Source of the DNA: Bacillota bacterium
GTDB taxonomy: Bacteria > Bacillota > Sulfobacillia > RBS10-35 > JAJYVN01
Direction of reading: 5' to 3'
Assembly: GCA_021791815.1 (NCBI GenBank)
Contig: JAJYVV010000015.1
Location: 1 to 41,219 of the forward strand
Length of the DNA: 41,219 nucleotides
Each line of letters opens with the position of its first letter. The first letter of the stretch is position 1. Below, one piece after another: positions 26,821-35,394 of this stretch. The translations under genes were made by a program, and so were the position numbers. The notes beneath the pieces are model-generated. The model worked only from the letters and a program-made list of their open reading frames with translations, had not been told where the DNA came from and ran no database searches.

Positions 26821-27900
26821 TCACCGGGCCCGGACGCCGACGCCGCCGGCCGGCCCGAGGTACGGGCGGAGCAGCCGCCCGTCGTACCTCGCCCGCAGGT
26901 CCGCCTCGGGCAGGCCGGCGCGGAGGTCGGCCTCGAGGGCGGCACGGTCCCGCGACTTGCCCGGCGGGGCCGCGGGGCCGCCCGCGCCCGGCGCGGGCGC
27001 CTCCCCTTGCAGCCAGGCCTCGGCCCTCCTCGCCGCCTGCGCATAGGCCGGCTCCAGCGCGTCCGCCATGGGCCGCCCGCCGCGCCAAAACGGCAGGTTG
27101 CCCATGCGGCGGATGAGGGCGAGACCGACGGCCGGCCCGGGCGGGCCCGTGGCGGCCGTGCCCGTGGGCGGCGGGCCGGCACCCCAGAAGGACGCCGGAT
27201 CTGCGGGAAGCACCGCGGCGGGTTCGGCCTTCGCGGCGGTCCCGACTTCCCGCCGGACGGGTTGCCCCGGGTCCGAGACCGGCGGGCCTTCCGCCGCAGG
27301 GCCGAGCAGCAGAGCCGACAGCTCGCTCTGGCCCATACCGCGCAGCCGGAAGAGCAGGAACGGGTCGCGGTCCACCTCCTCGGCCAGGAGGTAGTAGACG
27401 GCGGCGATGTGCTTGCACGGGTTGGACGCATCGGGACACGAGCACTCCGTGCGGAGGTCCGAGAGGCGCTGCGGAAAGAGGGGCGCCCGCGCCGCGAGGA
27501 AGACCTCCTCCAGGCCTTCGGGCAGCTGCCCGCCCAGGAGCTTGGCCGCGAAGGCGGCCCGGGCCGCGATGGCGGCGCCGACCTCCCGCCACTGGCCCGG
27601 CTCCAGGGGTCGCAGGCGGATCGTGACGCGATAGGGGGTGGGCCTTGACCCCTGAACCCGGGCCCGCACCTCGCCCGCCTGCACCTCGACGCCGAGCACC
27701 TGACCCTGGCGGGCGTAGCTGCGCCCGCGGGCCAGGCGGCTGCCCAGGCCGAACCCCTCCAGGACGGCCAGCCAGCGCTTCGCCCACCAGTTCCGCACGA
27801 AGGCCCCCCGGGCCGACTGCGCCCGGATGCCGCCCTCGGCCTGCAGGGGCCGGGAGGCCGGGAAGCGGTCCAAGGCGTCATACCCGCGCCGGCGCCCCAC
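26821..27900 (-). CDS. SWIM zinc-finger protein
   Basis: This 359-residue protein has a SWIM finger CSCPDASNPCKH (CxCx6CxH) at about residues 152-163, preceded by a beta-rich region (VLGVEVQAGEVRARVQGSRPTPYRVTIRL) usual for helicase-associated SWIM proteins. GTG 27900 shares one base with the helicase stop (TAGTG) and has GGAGG four bases upstream, so the two are translated together. SWIM domains bind DNA or protein. The C-terminal half is Pro/Ala-rich and poorly conserved in appearance. A role with the helicase in DNA repair or chromatin remodelling is inferred from the linkage seen widely in bacteria. Confidence 0.9.
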   Translation of the reverse strand: MGRRRGYDALDRFPASRPLQAEGGIRAQSARGAFVRNWWAKRWLAVLEGFGLGSRLARGRSYARQGQVLGVEVQAGEVRARVQGSRPTPYRVTIRLRPLEPGQWREVGAAIAARAAFAAKLLGGQLPEGLEEVFLAARAPLFPQRLSDLRTECSCPDASNPCKHIAAVYYLLAEEVDRDPFLLFRLRGMGQSELSALLLGPAAEGPPVSDPGQPVRREVGTAAKAEPAAVLPADPASFWGAGPPPTGTAATGPPGPAVGLALIRRMGNLPFWRGGRPMADALEPAYAQAARRAEAWLQGEAPAPGAGGPAAPPGKSRDRAALEADLRAGLPEADLRARYDGRLLRPYLGPAGGVGVRAR

Positions 27901-30900
27901 TATTCCTCCACCGCCTCCGGCCGGAGCGCGAGCAGGTCCCGCAACTCGGCCGTCGAGAGTTCCGTCAGCCAGGCCTCGCCCGTGCCCACCACGCGCTCGG
28001 CCACCTCGCGCTTGGCCTCGATCATCCGGTCGATCCGCTCCTCGAGCGTGCCCGCGCACACAAACTTGTGCACCTGCACGTCCCGCCGCTGTCCCAGCCG
28101 GAAGGCGCGGTCCGTCGCCTGGTTCTCCACCGCGGGATTCCACCAGCGGTCGAAGTGGAACACGCGGTTGGCGGCGGTGAGGTTCAGTCCGGTCCCGCCG
28201 GCCTTCAGCGACAGGACGAACAGGGGCGGCCCGCCCCCCGGGCGTTGAAAGGCGTCGACCATGGCGTCGCGGCTGGTCCGCGACAGGCCGCCGTGCAGGA
28301 ACAGCACCTCGCACCCCAGGGTGCGGTGCAGGTGCTGCTGCAGCAGGGTCCCCATCTCTGTGAACTGGGTGAAGATGAGCGCCCGGTCGCCCGTGGCGAG
28401 GGCCTCCCGCAGCATGTCCACCAACCGCTCGAGCTTGCCGGACCGCCCGGGGAGGGGCGAGCCGTCCCCGAGGAAGTGCGCGGGATGGTTGCAGACCTGC
28501 TTGAGCTTGGAGAGGGCGGCCAGGATCTGTCCGCGCCGGCCGATCCCTCCTTCCGGCTCGTCCCCCGCCAGCCGGCCCTCCAGGTCCGCCACCACGGCCC
28601 CGTAGAGCGAGGCCTGCTCGCGCGTCAGCGTGCAGTACACGGTCATCTCGTTCTTCGCCGGGAGGTCCGCCTGGATCGACGGGTCGGTCTTCAGCCGCCG
28701 GAGCACGAACGGACCCGTCAGCCGGCGCAGGCGCTCCGCCGCCCCCGCGTCCCGATCGACCTGGATGGGGGTGAAGAAGCGGCGGCGGAAGTCCGCCTGC
28801 CCGCCGAGAAGGCCTGGATTCAGGAACTCCATGAGCGACCACAGGTCGCCCACGCTGTTCTCCACCGGCGTCCCCGTCAGGGCGATGCGGCAGTCGGCGG
28901 GCAGGGCGCGGGCGGCCTGCGCCTGTTTGGTCTCCGCGTTCTTGACGTTCTGCGCCTCGTCCAGCACCACGGCGCGCCAGGGCACGGCGCGCAGGGCCTC
29001 CGCGTCGCGCACCAGCAGGGCGTACGTGGTGAGCACCATGGCGCTGGACCGGACGGAGGCGGCGAACCCCTCGTCCCGCACGCGATCGGCGCCGTGGTGC
29101 AGCAGAACCGGCAGATCGGGCGCGAAGCGCTCGATCTCCTTGCGCCAGTTGCCCAGCACGGACGTCGGGCAGACGAGGAGCACCGGCCGGCGGTGGGCCT
29201 CCCAGTCGCGGACGACGAACGCCAGCGTCTGGACCGTCTTGCCGAGGCCCATGTCGTCGGCCAGGCACGCCCCGAGCCCGCGCTGCGCGAGAAAGTCCAG
29301 CCAGGAGTAGCCTCGGAGCTGGTACGGGCGGAGCGTGGCGCGCAGCCCCCCGGGCGGCGCGAGCTCCCCGAAGGCGCCGTCGTCCGTCCGCCCGAGGAGG
29401 TCCCCGATCCAGCCTTCGGCGCCCGCCAGTTCCGCCGGGAGGGGACCGAGCCCGGACGGGGCCGACCCCGCCGCCAGGCGCAGGGCGTCGCCCACCGTGC
29501 CCCGGCGCGGGGCCCGTCCGTCCCAGAGGGCGAGCGCCGCCTGGATCTCGGCCGCGCCGACCTGCACCCACCGCCCTCGGATCGCGACCAGGGGGGCCTT
29601 CAGCGACGCGAGCCGCTCCAGTTCCTCCCGCGTGAGGGTCTCGTCCCCCATGGCCACCGTCCAGTCGAACTCCACCACGGCCCCCAGCCCGAGACCACTC
29701 GCGGCGGCCATCTTCGGGGGTCGCGCGTGCGCCCGGGCGACGAGCCGTGGCCGGCCCCGGCCCGTCCACCATCCCGGCAGCATCAGGCCGAACCCCGCCT
29801 GCTCCAATAGCGGCGCGGTCTCCGTGAGGAAGGCGTGGGCACCTGCCGTGTCGAGGGCATATCCGGCCGGCCGGTTGCCCTGCAGACTGCGCTCCACCTC
29901 GGGGACGAGGGCCGCCGCCCTGCCGAGGGCGGCCAGAAGGGCCGGCCTGCCGCCCGCCGGCGCGCCGCGCGGGGCGGCCCACACGCGCTCCGCCTCCACG
30001 AGCAGGCTGGGATCGTCCACCGCCTGCAGGACGTAGCGGACATGCCACTGCGCGCCGCCCTCCGGCGGCTCGTCCAGGCGGAAGCAGAGGCGGTACGCCT
30101 CGTGCCTGGCCGCCACGGGCGCCGCCCAGTCCCCCACCGCCCGCGCCAGCCCCTCGACCTCCGCGCCGGGGCCGTCCAGCGCCGCGCTTTGCCCCGCCAG
30201 CCCGGCGAGCCAGCGGTCGTGGATCGTGCCGCCCGCCGGTGCCCCGCCCGGCGCGCGGGGCAGGCGGTCGACGAGCGCGCGGAGGACGGCGTCCAGGAGA
30301 CCGGCGGGGTCGACGGCCGGGGGGTGCCCGAGCTCCGCCGCCAGGGCGCGGCACGCCGGAGGCATGGCCTTGGCCCATTGGTCCAAATCGTCCCGTTCGC
30401 CGGGCGAGAGGAGCGGCGTCCATGCCGCCCGGAAGCCCCCGGGGCCCTGGCCCACCGAGGGCAGCAGCGCGCCGCGGGCCCCCAGCCGCGCGGCGAGCCG
30501 GTAGGGGGCGGTCCAGAACAGCAGGTCCGGAGCCGGGACCACGTCGGCTGGCAGCCCCGTGCCCGCGGCGCAGCGCTGCAGGAGCGCGGCGGCCGCGTCC
30601 GCACCCAGGACCAGGGCGGGCACCCTCCACGGCCGGAGGACGCACGGCCCGTCCTGCGGGACCGCGCCCAGCCCCGGCGACGGCCATGGGCCCTCCGGCT
30701 CTGGGGACGAGGGCAGCCAGGCCACGAATTCGGCTTCCCGGGCCTCCTCGCCGGAGACCGCGCAGCCAAGCGCCGCCCCCAGGGCCGCCCGCAGGCCCGC
30801 CCCATCGGCCGCCCTCGGGTGGGGCGGCGCGGCTGGCGCCGCGCGCCGCCCCCGGCGGCCCACGGCCTCGGCCTCGCCCCAGAGCACCAGCGCGGCCTCC

Positions 30901-30929
30901 GCGTGGGCAGCGTGCAGGACGAGGGGCAT
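27900..30929 (-). CDS. SNF2-family DEAD/DEAH helicase with DUF3670-like N-terminal region
   Basis: This is a 1009-residue Swi2/Snf2 ATPase. The C-terminal ~460 residues hold motif I DDMGLGKTVQT (about residue 560), motif Ia CPTSVLGNW, motif II LDEAQNVKN, motif III ALTGTPVENS, and the helicase C lobe with ALIFTQFTEMG, LSLKAGGTGLNL and motif VI QATDRAFRLGQ. The N-terminal ~540 residues match the poorly understood SNF2-associated extension. ATG 30929 is preceded by AAGGGGAT. It translocates on double-stranded DNA using ATP. Bacterial members affect DNA repair or transcription. The SWIM partner overlaps its stop codon. Confidence 0.95.
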   Translation of the reverse strand: MPLVLHAAHAEAALVLWGEAEAVGRRGRRAAPAAPPHPRAADGAGLRAALGAALGCAVSGEEAREAEFVAWLPSSPEPEGPWPSPGLGAVPQDGPCVLRPWRVPALVLGADAAAALLQRCAAGTGLPADVVPAPDLLFWTAPYRLAARLGARGALLPSVGQGPGGFRAAWTPLLSPGERDDLDQWAKAMPPACRALAAELGHPPAVDPAGLLDAVLRALVDRLPRAPGGAPAGGTIHDRWLAGLAGQSAALDGPGAEVEGLARAVGDWAAPVAARHEAYRLCFRLDEPPEGGAQWHVRYVLQAVDDPSLLVEAERVWAAPRGAPAGGRPALLAALGRAAALVPEVERSLQGNRPAGYALDTAGAHAFLTETAPLLEQAGFGLMLPGWWTGRGRPRLVARAHARPPKMAAASGLGLGAVVEFDWTVAMGDETLTREELERLASLKAPLVAIRGRWVQVGAAEIQAALALWDGRAPRRGTVGDALRLAAGSAPSGLGPLPAELAGAEGWIGDLLGRTDDGAFGELAPPGGLRATLRPYQLRGYSWLDFLAQRGLGACLADDMGLGKTVQTLAFVVRDWEAHRRPVLLVCPTSVLGNWRKEIERFAPDLPVLLHHGADRVRDEGFAASVRSSAMVLTTYALLVRDAEALRAVPWRAVVLDEAQNVKNAETKQAQAARALPADCRIALTGTPVENSVGDLWSLMEFLNPGLLGGQADFRRRFFTPIQVDRDAGAAERLRRLTGPFVLRRLKTDPSIQADLPAKNEMTVYCTLTREQASLYGAVVADLEGRLAGDEPEGGIGRRGQILAALSKLKQVCNHPAHFLGDGSPLPGRSGKLERLVDMLREALATGDRALIFTQFTEMGTLLQQHLHRTLGCEVLFLHGGLSRTSRDAMVDAFQRPGGGPPLFVLSLKAGGTGLNLTAANRVFHFDRWWNPAVENQATDRAFRLGQRRDVQVHKFVCAGTLEERIDRMIEAKREVAERVVGTGEAWLTELSTAELRDLLALRPEAVEE

Positions 30930-31292
30930 CCCTATCCCCTTCCGCGAGTCGGCCGGCTGGTCTGCGGGCGCCCAGGGGTATCGGAGCGTCCCCGCGGGGA
31001 GGCCCGGACCGCCCCGCCCCGCCGATCCCAGCATACACCGGCGGATCCCGACGTTCCGGCAACCCCGAGTTGGACGCCCGCTTCGGAGCCTGGGGGTGCC
31101 CCGGCCGGCAGGCCGGGGCACGGGCGTTCCGGCGGCGGACAGTCGCCCCGCTTCCCGGGTACCGGGCCCCTCAGCAGGCGGCGATTCGCCGCCCGGCCCA
31201 CCGCTGGCGCGGTCGCCGAGACCATCGCGGGCCTGTGGACGGCCGTCGACAGGCGGCGCGGCCGCGCGGGCCGCCCACGGCGGCGAGGCGGA
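30930..31292. other. Divergent intergenic region
   Basis: Lies between the minus-strand helicase start and the plus-strand bacilliredoxin remnant, so it should hold the helicase promoter. No gene is recognised. It contains the inverted repeat at 31096-31121. Confidence 0.5.
31096..31121. repeat. Inverted repeat, 11-bp arms, 4-base loop
   Basis: GTGCCCCGGCC and GGCCGGGGCAC are exact complements around GGCA. It lies about 170 bases upstream of the helicase start. It may be a regulatory hairpin or simply a GC-rich coincidence. Confidence 0.7.
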
Positions 31293-31650
31293 ATGTCGTG
31301 CACAGCCCACGGCGTTCCGACGCGGAAAGGCCAGGCCGAACTGGACCAGCTGCTCTCGGCGCCCCCCGGGGTCGCGCTCATCTTCCAGCACAGCACCACG
31401 CCTCCGATCGGCGGTCCCCGCCAGGGCGAGTCGGCGCTCGAAAGCGGCGCGAGGGCGTGGGTGGGTCCGGCCGTGGTCCGCGTCATCGAGGACCGGCCGC
31501 TGTCCCAGGCCATCGCCGGGAGACGGGGGATCGCCCACCAGTGGCCGCAGGCGTTGGTGTTCCAAGGGGGCCGGATGGTGTGGCACGCCGGCCATTCCGG
31601 GCGTCACGGCCGACGCGCTCCGGCACGAGCAGGCGGCCGCGGGATGGTAG
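31293..31650 (+). pseudogene. Dead bacilliredoxin (BrxC/YtxJ-type, monothiol)
   Basis: The sequence reads ELDQLLSAPPGVALIFQHSTT, then VVRVIEDRPLSQAIAGRRGI, then HQWPQALVFQGGRMVWHAGH, and after a frameshift VTADALRHEQAAAGW. This follows the YtxJ family, a thioredoxin-fold protein that removes bacillithiol from proteins. The active-site block HSTTCPIS has become HSTTPPIG, so the catalytic Cys is lost. About 15-20 residues between this site and VVRVIED are also missing. ATG 31293 and stop 31648 bound the trace. The remnant implies an ancestor that used bacillithiol. Confidence 0.72.
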
Positions 31651-31704
31651 CGGCGCGGCGGCAAAGGAGCGGGCGGGTGGCGCGGTGGCACTGCGCAGGG
31701 GCCC

Positions 31705-31743
31705 GCGGGCGGCGCTCCTGCCGGCTCAGGGAGCGCCGCCCGC
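31705..31743. terminator. Probable bidirectional terminator hairpin
   Basis: GCGGGCGGCGCTCC and GGAGCGCCGCCCGC pair exactly (14 bp) around an 11-base loop. It sits between two convergent genes, the bacilliredoxin remnant (+) and the BadF-type kinase (-). There is no T-run, but GC-rich organisms often use stem-only terminators. Confidence 0.6.
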
Positions 31744-31794
31744 CGCTTCCGTGTGCGTACCCGCCCCCATGCCCGCCCATCTGGGTGTCCCAGG

Positions 31795-32697
31795 TCACGA
31801 GAGCCAGCCGGGCCGCTGGCTGCCGACGTGGGACCAGGGGTCGGCGTCGGGGTGGCGCCGGGCGTAGCGGGCGAGGCCGACGGACGGTTCGCCCGCGGCG
31901 CGGTCGACGCGGACGCCGACGGCGCGCCACTGCTCGCTGAGGAAGGCCCAGAGTCGGTCGTCGGCGACGGCGCCCCCGCCCAGGACGATGGGGCAGCGGT
32001 CTGGGCGCTTCGCCGCACCGCACAGGACGTTGCGGGCGTCCACCACCGCGGCGGCGGCGCGGGTGAGGAACGCCCGCGCGGCAGGGTCGCTGTCGATCGC
32101 GGCGCTCAGCAGGGGCCCCAGGTCGGCCCAGCGGGCGGTAGGGACTCCCTCGCCCGCGGGCGGGAGGGTGCCGCCGAGGGTGTCGCGGACCGCCCTGGCC
32201 AGGGGGGTGGCCGGGGCGGTGCGGGCGCGCTCGACCAGGAAGCCGGCGTAGGCCTCGCCGCACAGGTGCCAATCGGGGAGGCGGACATCGCCACCGGCCC
32301 AGCGGATGGCGTGGCGGTCGTCGACGTAGACCACTTGGGAGTAGGTGCCGCAGCAGGCGGCGACCACGTGGCCCGGCATGGGCGTCAGGCCGTAGGGGCC
32401 GACCACGTCGTTGAGGGCCTTGGTGCCGGCGACCGTCCAGCCTGCCTCGGCGAAGGTCTCCGCGACGCCTGAGCCCTCGTAGCAGAAACCGGCCAGGTGG
32501 ACGGGCGCGTGGCGGAAGGCGTCCGCGCGCGCCAGCAGGCCGCGCAGCCGCGCAAGGGCGGTGGCGTGGTCGTGGCCATTGCCGCTGGGCTCGCGCGTCC
32601 GGTGCACGACCAGAACGTCGTCCGCGGCGCCAAGGACGGCGAGACCCATCTGCGACCATCCCTGGTCGATCCCCACCCACCGCTGCGTCCCCGACAT
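31795..32697 (-). CDS. BadF/BadG/BcrA/BcrD-type ASKHA kinase, N-acetylglucosamine kinase-like
   Basis: This intact 300-residue protein has the actin-like ATPase layout. The phosphate-1 motif is near the N-terminus (RWVGIDQGWSQMGLAVLG, for 'GiDGG.tkt...v'), the connect region is NDVVGPYGLTPMPGHVVAACCGT, and the adenosine motif PIVLGGGAVADDRLWAFL lies near residue 245. The usual Gly of GiDGG is Gln, so the ATP site is somewhat divergent. ATG 32697 has GGAG at six bases. The family phosphorylates amino sugars or activates dehydratases. With the surrounding carbohydrate genes a sugar-kinase role is plausible but unproven. Confidence 0.7.
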   Translation of the reverse strand: MSGTQRWVGIDQGWSQMGLAVLGAADDVLVVHRTREPSGNGHDHATALARLRGLLARADAFRHAPVHLAGFCYEGSGVAETFAEAGWTVAGTKALNDVVGPYGLTPMPGHVVAACCGTYSQVVYVDDRHAIRWAGGDVRLPDWHLCGEAYAGFLVERARTAPATPLARAVRDTLGGTLPPAGEGVPTARWADLGPLLSAAIDSDPAARAFLTRAAAAVVDARNVLCGAAKRPDRCPIVLGGGAVADDRLWAFLSEQWRAVGVRVDRAAGEPSVGLARYARRHPDADPWSHVGSQRPGWLS

Positions 32698-32719
32698 CGG
32701 GCGCTCCGTCCCCTCCGAT

Positions 32720-32836
32720 GGTGGCGTTGACGAGGCCGTCGGGCTGGCGCTGCTCGAGGGACTTCGGTGGGCGCGTCCCGGCGCCTACCACGTCCAGGCG
32801 GGGGTGCGCGTGCCGCTGCCGACAGCACGAGGCTGA
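32720..32836 (+). pseudogene. Fragment of a DUF6596-type ECF sigma factor
   Basis: One plus frame reads DEAVGLALLEGLRWARPGAYHVQA. This matches the segment 'eGlaLLeral.l.rPGpYqlQAAIaA' in the C-terminal extension of DUF6596 sigma factors. No sigma regions 2 or 4 are present. The frame ends in TGA at 32834 after VPLPTARG. It is a short decayed remnant next to the start of the kinase gene. Confidence 0.45.
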
Positions 32837-33302
32837 GCCGTGCCCGTGCCCTTGTCGCGTCGCGGGTCCCACAACGCTGCTGCGGGCGGCGCGCCCCGAC
32901 GCCGATGCGCCCCGTTCCGGGCGCCCGGTCGGCGGCCATATCGTGGCCGGCAGGCGCGTCGGGCCCGAGGGCCAAGGCGTCCGCGTGGCCACGGGCGGGC
33001 GGGCGAGCGCGCCCGGGCCCGCGGCGCCGAGGCCGGCACCGCGGCCGGCGTTGACGACCCCGGCGCATTCTGGTACTCGATAGTCGGGGGCCTTCGCGTC
33101 CGGGCCCGCGCGCCCGTCCCATGCGGCCACGGTCATCGTTCGCGCCCCGACGGCTGGCCTCCGAGGGTCACACGTCGGCGATCGGCGCTCTGCCCGCTTT
33201 CGGATCGGGATGCGTGCCTTCGGGGGAACCGTTGCTCTGTGGACGCCTGTTCCGGCCGCCGGCGGTCGCCATCGGGCCCGCCGGCGACGAGGGGCGATCG
33301 CC
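32837..33302. other. No recognisable gene
   Basis: GC-rich, with only shadow ORFs. Its right end should carry the promoter of the CBM9-like lipoprotein gene. Confidence 0.45.
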
Positions 33303-34085
33303 GTGCGTCCGCTCCCGCCCGCGCGACCCGCACGCCGTAGCCCGATCGCCGTTCTGGCCGCCGCCGTGGCCGGCTGCCTCGTGGCCGGCTGCGGCGCCGG
33401 CGGTGCCATGCCCGCCGGCACGGGCCCCAGCCCGCCCGCGGCGCCTGCGCCCCCGCAGGCCGCCAGCCCGAACCCCCAGCGCAGCGGCGCGCCCGTCGTC
33501 GCCCTCTCCTACTGCACCCCGGCGGCCGGGGCCAGCGCAGCGGATCCCTGTTGGAGCGGCGGCGGTGCGACGACAATGTCCGTCGTGGCCTCGGGCGAAG
33601 TGTGCGACTGCTTCGCGGCGTCCTTCCAGGCGGCGTGGGACCAGCAGGACCTGTACGTCTTCGAGGCAGTGCACAATCCGGTCGGCTTTGACGTGGCCAA
33701 CGCGGACGCCGTGCGGCCCTGGCTGACCGACGCGATGGAGGTCTACGTGGCCGCGGACAACGCCGCCCGGGCGGCGTTGGCGGCACCGGACTGGCGCTTC
33801 GTCCTGCCGCTCGGTGCCCCGGGCTCGGTGTGGGTGGCGGCGGGTCGGTCCGCGGCCGGCGTGCGCGGCTACGTTCAGAACGTGGCCCTCGGCTACGACG
33901 TGATGCTGGCGATTCCCTGGGCGCTTTTGGGCGTGGGGCCCGGGGTCGGCCAGGCGGTGGGCCTGGATCCCGCCATCGACGTCTATGGGGGCGGCGACGC
34001 TCAGAACGAGGTCATGGCCTGGGGCACGGCCGGCACCGCCTCCCCTCCCCCCGCCCAGTGGGGTCAGGCGGTGCTCGCCGGCTGA
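33303..34085 (+). CDS. CBM9-like (DOMON-related) carbohydrate-binding lipoprotein
   Basis: This 260-residue protein has a type II signal peptide ending in lipobox LVAGC at about residue 37, followed by a Pro/Ala-rich tether. The rest resembles the family 9 carbohydrate-binding beta-sandwich: WDQQDLYVFEAVHNP, PWLTDAMEVYVAADN, DWRFVLPLG and GYDVMLAIPWALLGV are the 'W....L.....V.D' and 'Y..E..IPw..lg' strands of that fold. GTG 33303 is chosen because GAGGGG lies about ten bases upstream and the signal peptide then has the usual length. It would sit on the outer face of the membrane and bind sugars or a small ligand. No enzyme domain is attached. Confidence 0.78.
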   Translation: MRPLPPARPARRSPIAVLAAAVAGCLVAGCGAGGAMPAGTGPSPPAAPAPPQAASPNPQRSGAPVVALSYCTPAAGASAADPCWSGGGATTMSVVASGEVCDCFAASFQAAWDQQDLYVFEAVHNPVGFDVANADAVRPWLTDAMEVYVAADNAARAALAAPDWRFVLPLGAPGSVWVAAGRSAAGVRGYVQNVALGYDVMLAIPWALLGVGPGVGQAVGLDPAIDVYGGGDAQNEVMAWGTAGTASPPPAQWGQAVLAG

Positions 34086-34094
34086 CCCCACTGG
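34055..34094. terminator. Hairpin overlapping the ends of two convergent genes
   Basis: CCAGTGGGGTCAG and CTGACCCCACTGG pair exactly (13 bp) around a 14-base loop. The structure spans the TGA of the CBM9-like gene and abuts the TAG of the AbiEii-type gene, so one element could stop transcription from both sides. No T-run is present. Confidence 0.65.
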
Positions 34095-34973
34095 CTACGA
34101 CGCGAGATCGTCCCGGCCTCCCCGGTCGAAGACGGGTTGCGCCTCCTCCCACGGCACCGCCCCGAGTCTTGCCGCGAGGGGCGCCTTCTCCGCGGCGGCG
34201 AAGTGGGTGAGGCTCCGGAGGATGTGCGCGTCGTTCGCGGCCGGTAGCCGCTGGCGGACGATGCGCATCCGGTCGGCCACGCTCGAGCCCCCGGCCACTG
34301 CCCCGCAGGGCGCGTATCCGTCGATCCAGTCCTGCCGCTCGCCCCGACCGGCCACCGCGTGGAGCTTCCACGCGGCGAGTGTCTCCGTGGCCGCCACCGG
34401 CACGCGGCGGACCTCGCCGGCGCCTTCGAGGGCGCTGCCCGATGGCCGGATGAACCAGGCCCGCATGCCGTCGACAAGCCCGTGCCAGGTATGGCGGGCG
34501 CCCGGGATCTGGTCCGCCGCGGCGCCGGCCGCCGCCAGGTCGGCGGACAGCCCCGCCGGGCCACAGGCGTCTTCCGTGAACAGGTCGAGGTCCGTGGAGC
34601 GCCGATAGCCGAGGCGCAGGGCCGCCGCCGGTCCGGCCCCATAGGATTCGCGCCCGGCCGCCAGCGGCGCCGGCCGTTCCAGCGGCGCGGGGCCGCCCGG
34701 CGGTAGGACCTCCATGTGTAGCGCGGACACCTCCCGTGCCGGTAGCAGACCGTACTCGGGCCAGACGGCGCGCACGGGGTCCGGCACCGAGCGATGGCCC
34801 CGCAGGGCGGCCACCACCGTCGGGCCGCGGAACCGTCGCACGGCCCCGCGTGCCTCCGCTAGTGTCCACGACGTGAGGATGCGCCCGATCTCCCACCGGG
34901 GGAAGCGCTCCGACGGATCCGCGTCCCAAAACAGGCGGCCCCATTGGGCCCGACCGTTGCGCGGAACGGACAT
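34095..34973 (-). CDS. DUF6922-AbiEii nucleotidyltransferase fusion (toxin-antitoxin derived)
   Basis: This is one 292-residue ORF. Residues 1-75 (GRLFWDADPSERFPRWEIGR, then LAEARGAVRRFRGPT) match DUF6922, normally a separate small protein encoded just before an AbiEii/AbiGii-type toxin. From ALHMEVLPP on, the chain follows AbiEii: AAALRLGYRRSTDLDLFTE holds the 'RRS-x-DLD' metal site, and ETLAAWKLHAVAGRGERQDWID the 'KL.Ai..RG..KD..D' motif. The internal Met is where a free toxin would start, and no stop separates the two. The expected GGT before the active-site helix is GAGP. ATG 34973 has GGAGGAAGG at good spacing. Activity is uncertain. Confidence 0.75.
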   Translation of the reverse strand: MSVPRNGRAQWGRLFWDADPSERFPRWEIGRILTSWTLAEARGAVRRFRGPTVVAALRGHRSVPDPVRAVWPEYGLLPAREVSALHMEVLPPGGPAPLERPAPLAAGRESYGAGPAAALRLGYRRSTDLDLFTEDACGPAGLSADLAAAGAAADQIPGARHTWHGLVDGMRAWFIRPSGSALEGAGEVRRVPVAATETLAAWKLHAVAGRGERQDWIDGYAPCGAVAGGSSVADRMRIVRQRLPAANDAHILRSLTHFAAAEKAPLAARLGAVPWEEAQPVFDRGGRDDLAS

Positions 34974-35394
34974 TCGCCTTCCTCCATTATTGCCATGCCG
35001 CCGTTCCCGCCGGCCGTGCAGCCCGCAGGCGGCGGCGCCGCGGCCCGGCCGCTCGTCCGCCCATGCCGCGGGCCGTGGCGGAGGCCGACAGGGGAAGCAA
35101 CCCAACGCCGGGGCATCCCCGCCAACGGGGTGGGGCCGCCCCTTGGGGCCAAGCCCCGCACGTCAATTACGACGACGGGGTCCGAGGGACTCCTCGACTC
35201 CACGCGGTTCGCCCGCAAAGCTATCCGTCCGGCCACTATGGCGCAGGCCCGAGCCCGTCCATGTCAAGAGCGCGAGCTTCTCGCACAACATCGGGACGCT
35301 GAGCCTCGGCACCCCTCCGCCGTCGCGCCGGTGCCGACCGGGGGCGGCCACGCCCGGACCGCGAACAATGACCTGTTGGTGGGCGTGGCGGCCC
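34974..35394. other. No recognisable gene
   Basis: The left edge holds the promoter region of the AbiEii-type fusion gene. The remaining frames carry no domain pattern, and the right part may be the lost N-terminal half of the Eis-like pseudogene. Confidence 0.4.

Noticed and set aside
27645-29810. 721-residue plus-strand ORF
   Set aside because: Antisense shadow of the SNF2 helicase/SWIM genes. Arg/His/Pro-rich with no domain pattern.
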